From Eustoma russellianum (lineage: Eukaryota; Streptophyta; Magnoliopsida; Gentianales; Gentianaceae): a stretch of 64,000 nt of DNA. The position numbers were made by a program, and so were the translations under genes. The notes beneath the pieces were generated by a model. It was not told where the DNA came from, ran no database searches, and was given only the letters and a program-made list of their open reading frames with translations. Below, piece by piece: positions 57,980 to 64,000 of this stretch. The stretch spans positions 31,453,235 to 31,517,234 of the forward strand of contig AP025042.1 of assembly GCA_036186865.1 (NCBI GenBank), read 5' to 3'. Each line of letters starts with the position of its first letter. Positions within the stretch are counted from its first letter, which is position 1.

Positions 57980-59869
57980 CTGGTCCTAGGAGGCTCCTGC
58001 TGGTAGGACTTCCTGCTTCGGATGGAACCCTCATTGCATGTGCTCGTCCTTTTCCTTTCTTTTGAGTTTCAACCCACTAGTCTGGATACCCCACAACAAG
58101 TTCCTTATCTTTTTTTAAATCATCTCTATCTTGATCTGACATCACCATCATGCTACTATTATAGCAGTCTCAAACACTGACACCACTACCGCCACCGGCT
58201 ACCCACGAACCCCCTCCCGCTCCCACAGAATTCCATGAACGTTTGCTTGCCTTGAAGTTTCTTCTTCAACCTTTTCTAATTTCTCCCTCTATCTTCTTTC
58301 TCCCTCCGCCTATAAACACGAAGCACAAGCATCAACCTTAAACGCGGAAAAAGGTAAACCAAAACAAATCCATGCATATTTCTAAAAAAAAAAGAGTTCT
58401 CATTTTTCTCTCTTAAATATAAAATTGAAAAGACGGTTTTATCGGCCACTTGACCAGAAAGTTTCATTGGAAGAAACAAGACGTTACATTTAACGATTTT
58501 ATCATGTTGTTACGGATTCTTATCCTGAAGTGCCCCATTTATACTTTAAGATTTGCCAATAAGGTTTAGGTAATGAGAGATTTTTTAATATTAGCAGATT
58601 ATATGCAAGAAGGATATGAACGAAACTTTGGGAGTCAAGCAGTACCCTAATCCCTTTTCATACGAGTCCAACAATATAACTATATAAAGGTAAAGACTTT
58701 GTATCTCATTGATCATTTTTACTGTTTCGTTTTCTAAAGTATCTAATAAGATCATTTCATATATATCAATTTAATAAACATTAAATATATGTAGTATGTT
58801 CTTATTAGGCGAATCAAAAGATCTTTGTATGGAAAAAACTAGTACATATCTTTCTCAATTTGCTTACAACCGCAAGATAAAAGTAGCTCGTTTAAATTGT
58901 TTCTTTTGATTCCCTAAGTGATAGGATTATGGTGCTAGCATCATCTGTTGTCAACTTTGCGCATTGCAGCCCGTCTTTGCGTGCTCGGTTACAGTACTTC
59001 GCGTGCTCAGTTCAAAAAGTTTTCTTAATGCAAAATACAACATCTTTGGCCCAAATGGTTCTCAAAGCTCGAACCACATCGAGCTTCGTGGATGATACAA
59101 ATTTAAATCATTCAGTGACTTATTATATAGGAGGCTTAGACAAACGGTGACCACAATGTATCTACTGCAAGCTGGGCCATCGTCCACACCACATTACATT
59201 GCATTTTGTCCAGACAGCAGTTGAACACTCACACTTCGACTACCACAAGAAGCAAACCTACAACCTAATCTGCCAAACAATGATAGATTTTTATAAATAG
59301 TATATCACTGATGGAATCAAAACTATTTCTTGGTATGATGAAACAATATAAAAAAGAAAAAGCTAAACTTTATTGAAACGTGTGTTGTAATTATAATTGT
59401 CAATTAAGTTTGGTTTCAGACATTAGATAGCTTCTACACAAGGTCCTGTGCTGATTTTTCAAAGACCTCTAATTATTTTCCTACTTCGTTTATAAACAAT
59501 ATGCGTGCTTAAGTATACACAATACTAAAATATCTTTCAACGATAACAATATTATGTAACCTGTCATTTGAGTAGTATAGGGAAAAAAGTTACTCGTTTA
59601 GAAGGAAAAAAAGAAGTCTTTGGAGGCAATCAGTAAAAATAGACTATGATATTTACACTACTAATATGTTATATCAACAAAAACAGAAACCACATTTCAC
59701 GTATCCGTTAATGATTTTTAGATGAATGTTTGTTTACCAGTTAATTAAGCCAAGTTTCAATATATAAAAAAAAAAGGCAAATGCATCTGCATGAAAGTAA
59801 AAGTTGAGGGTGAAAAAAAAGAGTATACAGTTTTGGGATGGGATTGTGAAGAAAACACAAATAGAAAGA
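57980..59869. other. Mostly unassigned non-coding DNA
   Basis: 58000-58300 may be the upstream end of the copia gag fragment. Nothing is recognisable from 58300 to 59869, except a weak CX2CX3GH-like stretch ('CIYCKLGHRPH') near 59155-59190 on the + strand, which lacks the last Cys and has no supporting context. Confidence 0.35.
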
Positions 59870-60077
59870 TGTAGGAAAATTTTCTCTGTATATTTCGTGT
59901 ATATTTTTCAATGAATAGTACACACCTTTACACTGTTTCTTATAGGAACATTTACATACCTATCTATGGAAACTACTAATTACAAATCAATCACTTTTAA
60001 TTACAATTGATCCTAAATCAAATCTTCCCATTCTGTACTCCCTTAATCACGACACTCAATCTTTGACTGTCTCAACA
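59870..60077 (-). repeat. 3' LTR of right-end copia
   Basis: 208 bp; on the minus strand TGTTGAGACAG to TTTTCCTACA. It is preceded by the polypurine tract CTTGAGGGGGAG (60078-60090). The size and PPT are close to those of the element at 26119. Confidence 0.85.
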
Positions 60078-61482
60078 CTCCCCCTCAAGTTGAACAGTGG
60101 GGTCCACAATGTTTAAATTGGACATGACTGCTTCAAACGATCTTCCATTGACTGCTTTGGTTAACACATCTGCTAGCTGATCTTCTGAACAAACATGAGG
60201 CAACTCAATCAGTCCACTTTCCAACTTCTCCTTGATAAAATGTCGGTCAATCTCTATATGTTTGGTCCGGTCATGTTGCACTGGGTTTTCAGACATGCTA
60301 ATAGATGCCTTGTTGTCACACAATGGAGGTGTAGGTAAGCTTACTTGCAACCCAATGTCTTTAAATAGTTTCTGGATCCATAATACCTCAGTAATCCCTT
60401 TTACAATTCCTCAGAATTCTGCCTCTGCACTGGATAAGGTGACCACCTTTTGTTTTTTGCTTCTACATGTTACAAGGTTACCTCCTACAAGTGTAAAGTA
60501 TCTAGACGTAGACTTCCGATCGGTCAAACTACCAGCCCAGTGAGCATCTGTATAAGCTTGAATATTTAAATGTCTATTATTATGGAATACTATACCTCTT
60601 CCTGGTGTAGCCTTCAGATATCGTAGAATGCGTACTACAGCGTCCATATGATGTACCTGCGGATTATGCATGAACTGACTTACCACACTTACTGCGAAAG
60701 CAATATCAGGCCGTGTATGTGATAAATAAATTAACTTGCCGACCATCCGCTGGTATTGTCCTATATCTGTCAGCGGTGCTCCATCAATTACTTCTAACTT
60801 GTGATTGGTAACCATAGGTGTGTCACACGGTTTACAATCGATCATCTCTACCTCTGTCAGCAAATCCAGGATATATTTCCGTTGCGATATGTAAATCCCT
60901 TCTTTTGACCTTAAGACTTCAATTCCTAGAAAATATTTTAGTCCTCCAAGATCTTTCATTTCGAATTCGATGAACAGATGTTTACGCAGACGTTGCATTT
61001 CTTCGGTGTCATTTCCAGTAATTACCATATCATCGACGTAGATAATCAAGCACGTTATCAATCCTTCTCTTCTTTTGACGAACAACGTGTGATTAGCATT
61101 TCTTTGGCGGTACCCATCTTTCTTCATGACTCCAGTAAACCTACCAAACCAGGCTCGAGGAGATTGTTTGAGTCCATGCAATGCCTTCTTCAATCTGCAG
61201 ACCTCTCTTGGTTTGAACCCTGCAAAAAAACCCGAAGGTGGATCCATATAGACTTCTTCTTTTAAGTTACCATGCAGAAATGCATTTTTGACATCAAACT
61301 GAGTGAAGAGGCCACTTCTGAGTCGTAGCGATGGAGAATAGTACTCGTATAGTATCAATACGGGCAACAGGTGAGAAGATTTTTGAATAATCAATACCGT
61401 ATGTTTGAGTGTATCCTTTAGCAACTAGTTTGGCCTTGTACCGTTCAATACTCCCATTTGTCTTGTGCTTGATTGTAAACAC
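60072..61482 (-). pseudogene. Copia reverse transcriptase and RNase H
   Basis: The frame from 61424 runs to 60072 with a single TGA at about 60411, where relatives have Arg (CGA). RT motifs: 'FDVKNAFLHGNLKEEVY', 'LHGLKQSPRAW', the YVDD site in 'IIYVDDMVITGND' (about 61045) and 'KYFLGIEVLRSKEG'. RNase H: 'YTDAHWAGS', 'SSAEAEF' and 'ENPVQHDRTKHIEID'. The RT N-terminus ('RYKAKLVAKGYTQTYGIDY') lies in another frame (61294-61482) because of a shift near 61310. The protein end overlaps the PPT. Confidence 0.9.
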
Positions 61483-61530
61483 CCAACGGCAACCTACTGG
61501 CCTTTTTCCGACGGGAAGGATGCACTTTTC

Positions 61531-63100
61531 TCATGTTTCATTTTTTCCCAGGGCTAACATTTTGGTTACCATGGCTTCTTTCCTGTCTGGATAATCCTTG
61601 GTTTCCTCAGCAGTTTGTGGAACTTGTTCTGCACACAAATTCACAAAGAAAACTCGAGTCAAATCAGATATTTCTTTTAACGCTATATTTATTGGATACC
61701 TCGATGTTTTCGATACTTGTGTGGGAGAGTATCGCCGGGGGGCACTCCTCGTTTTATTCTGGGGGTAGGACTCGTGCCTCCTGTGGCTCAACAGAAATAT
61801 TATTACCTGTACTCGTTTCTGAAATAACAGGATTGTTTATATCCGTAATGGGTACAATAGAATTATTTACATCTGTAGTGGGTACAATGGAAGTATTTAT
61901 GTCTGTAGCGGGCGTGTGTGGACTTAGATCATCAGAATCAAACTGATCACTGCGTGTATCAAAATGTCTTACCTCTGACAATTCATTCGTTGGAAGGAGA
62001 TCATTAAGTGACGCAGATACCTCAGGTGATACAATGTTGGGAGCTATAGCACAGTCGGCGCCATCTACTTGCTGTTTTGGAACAGCTGTCGGACCAGTGG
62101 GCTGTGGCACCAACCAGTCGAGGGTTCCAGTATTTGGATAAGTGCACTACCCCTGAACCCGAGATGAGGAGGAATAGTAATATTCAATTTCAAGAAACAC
62201 ACAATTCATGGTTACATGAATACGGTGGGTTTTGGGATTGTAGCATCGGTAGCTTTTCAGGGATGAAACATAGCCAACAAAGACACATCGCTCTGCACAA
62301 GGATCGAGTTTATTGCGCTCGTGTTTGAGAGTATATATAAAGACGGTACATCCAAACACTCGCGAGGGTAAAGTAAAAATCGAAGGGTATATCGTTTTGG
62401 GTGGATAGAGTATAAAGTGGTGTTTGGTAGTCGAGAATTTTGCTGGGAAGTCGGTTAAGGAGGTATGTGGCAGTGGATACAGCCTCCGGCCAGAAACTCA
62501 TCGGGACATGAGAATCAATCATCATGGCACGAGTCATTTCAAGAAGTATACGATTTTTACGTTCAGCAAACCTATTTTATTCAGGGGTATGGGAGCATGA
62601 AGTTTGATGTATGATCCCATTTGTATGAAAAAACTGGACTAGGTCACTGGTAAGATATTCCCCCCATTGTCAGATCGAAGAATTTTAATTTTTGTATCGA
62701 ACTGAGTATGTATAATAGTGGGTGAACTTCTGGAAGACTTCAGATTTATGTTTTATGATGTACAACCATGTCATGCGAGAAAAATCATCCACGAAAATAA
62801 CATAATAACGAAATCCAAGGGGTGTATTAGAAGGAGCGGGACCCCAGACATCAGAATGAATTAAAGAGAATATGCGATCAACACGAGTATTATTAGAAAG
62901 ATAAAACGCCTGAGTTTATTTTGTCCTGAGGCATGTATCACAAGTAAAAGTAGCAGGGGTAGAGGAAAATAAAGTAGGGAACAGGCGGTGCAAATATCCA
63001 AATGACGGGTGACCTAACCGGCGATGCCATAACCACACCTGGCGATTACCCGTCCAGGTAGCAAGATTAGACTGTCCCTGTTGCGCCACCGCATCAACAA
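61531..63100 (-). pseudogene. Copia integrase and INT-RT linker
   Basis: Linker frames (61531-61791, 61754-62113) are Ser/Thr/Asp-rich with repeated 'TTDVNNSIVP'-type units. Integrase C-terminal pieces, 'FWPEAVSTATYLLNRLP' (about 62490) and 'CVFVGYVSSLKSYRCY' (about 62290), precede them. The catalytic core (62560-63000) is present but spread over shifted frames. In active relatives it would insert the cDNA. Confidence 0.82.
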
Positions 63101-63154
63101 AGTACAGCCCACGGCGCTCAGTACCACGCCCAATGATCTCCCCGTACGAATGTC

Positions 63155-63999
63155 CTATAAAAGGCAGAAATTAGGATATAGCAGAACAATACAGTCCAAT
63201 TTTTTAGTAATTTGGCTAACAGACAATAATTTAGTAGATAGCGAGGGAACATATAAACAGTTTCGTAGTGTAAGAGTAGGGGTAATGGAGATGGTGCCAC
63301 CTCCAACCACTGGGATGGTGATCCCATTGGCAGTCTCAACAGTGGTTTTAGTTGGAGGAGTGGGTGTGGTAATATCAGTGGGGTCATTGCTCATTGTGTC
63401 TGTGGCCCCACAGTCAAAGATCAATTGGGATTGGCTGAGCGTAGTATAACATTGGGACTTGATTGGAGATATAGGAATTGTGGGGGGTAATTTAGGCAAT
63501 TCGGCTGATCTGAGGGTCGGATCTGGCAAGGGATGTAATATCTGGGGTGTAGACGCAATATGTGGAAAATGATTGGGTCCGGGTGGAGAGTTTGAAACAA
63601 CGGGGGTTAAACTGTTATTTTCAGAAACATGAGGATCAGGAATAATAAAACAATTGAGTGCAGGGGCATGCGAGACAATTTCATTAATGGGGGGGGGGTA
63701 TTTAAAAAACGGTTGGGGTTAGGTAACCCTAACCCTATTACCTCTGGCGGTCGTGTCTTCTTCCTCCTTTCCAGATGCAGCCGCCATGGCTGCTCCTGCA
63801 TGCTCCATTCCTCGCTGCTGTCCTCCTTCATCTCTTTCTTGGCTACCAGAACCCCCTTCAGTGGCCTGAGCTACGACAGCCTTCCCCCTTTTTGGGAACT
63901 CTCCCCACCATTCGGGGTACCCATGAATCTTGAAGCACTTGTCTTTAGTATGTCCCATTCGCTTGCAGTGGCTACACTTCAGGTGAGCCTTGTCCTCTC
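63155..63999 (-). pseudogene. Copia gag zinc knuckle and protease (partial)
   Basis: The knuckle 'GHTKDKCFKIHGYPEWW' lies at the right edge (about 63900-63960, first Cys pair just upstream, 63960-63990). A shift near 63730 leads through the linker to the protease frame 63155-63529, with 'LIFDCGATDTM' (Cys after the catalytic Asp) and the usual 'LRNCLYVPSLSTKLLSVSQI'. A pre-integrase domain follows to the left. The gag N-terminus is outside the window. Confidence 0.82.
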
Positions 64000-64000
64000 C

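Larger units (their letters stand above)
59870..64000 (-). mobile_element. Ty1/copia element, minus strand, 5' end outside window
   Basis: The 3' LTR lies at the left (59870-60077), then the polypurine tract, RNase H, RT, integrase, protease and gag follow to the right edge. Breaks are few compared with the other copia copies, but several shifts and stops are present. The 5' LTR and gag start are not in view. Confidence 0.9.

Noticed and set aside
57553..58065. 170-codon + strand frame rich in Pro, Phe, Leu and Ser
   Set aside because: It is the antisense shadow of the copia gag-protease frame on the minus strand, which contains 'WILDTGATDTI'.
58929..59280. Possible exon or zinc-knuckle gene ('CIYCKLGHRPH')
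   Set aside because: The last zinc ligand is missing, the frames are short, and there are no splice sites or neighbours in support.

Overview
This is a repeat-rich plant nuclear window. The large introns, the LTR retrotransposons primed by plant initiator-Met tRNA, an Au-type SINE, tRNA-headed SINEs, RTE-type LINE fragments and a syntaxin of the SYP61 family all point to a flowering plant. A dicot, possibly an asterid, is my inference and is not proven by the sequence.

Only one convincing host gene is present: a seven-exon SYP61-type Qc-SNARE gene on the + strand. Its coding exons run from 39078 to 54289 and spell an uninterrupted 248-residue protein with a C-terminal membrane anchor. The gene is stretched to 15 kb because intron 1 (6.4 kb) holds a 4.2 kb LTR and gag remnant of a Ty3/gypsy element, and intron 4 (6.8 kb) holds a complete 6.0 kb Ty1/copia element with matching target-site duplications. 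A third retrotransposon (Ty1/copia, minus strand, 30756-37556) ends immediately upstream of the presumed 5' leader.

Layout. 1-4768: Sirevirus-like copia sequence arranged body end, LTR, PBS, gag, all decayed. 5453-20218: a nearly complete TAT-lineage gypsy element (minus strand) with ATATG target duplications. It carries an antisense spliced gene with its own TATA box, a palindromic tandem array between the convergent genes, an intact RT-RNH-INT frame, and a nested 3.2 kb solo LTR of a different element. 20219-25550: a cluster of SINEs, a MITE and an RTE LINE. 26119-28945: a truncated copia element. 29375-29860: a LINE remnant. 30756-37556: a decayed copia element with a 674 bp hAT-type element inside its 3' LTR. 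37562-54289: the SYP61-type gene. 54290-58070: non-coding sequence, a second MITE, a tRNA-like retroposon, microsatellites and a copia fragment. 59870-64000: a copia element (minus strand) that runs off the right edge.

The window is therefore one housekeeping trafficking gene embedded in nested transposons. The most interesting structures belong to the transposons (antisense gene, palindromic arrays, a SINE family with a duplicated 3' module) or to their effect on the host gene (complementary homopolymer tracts flanking exons 3-4, TE-filled introns). All coordinates and splice sites were read by eye; no search or alignment program was run.
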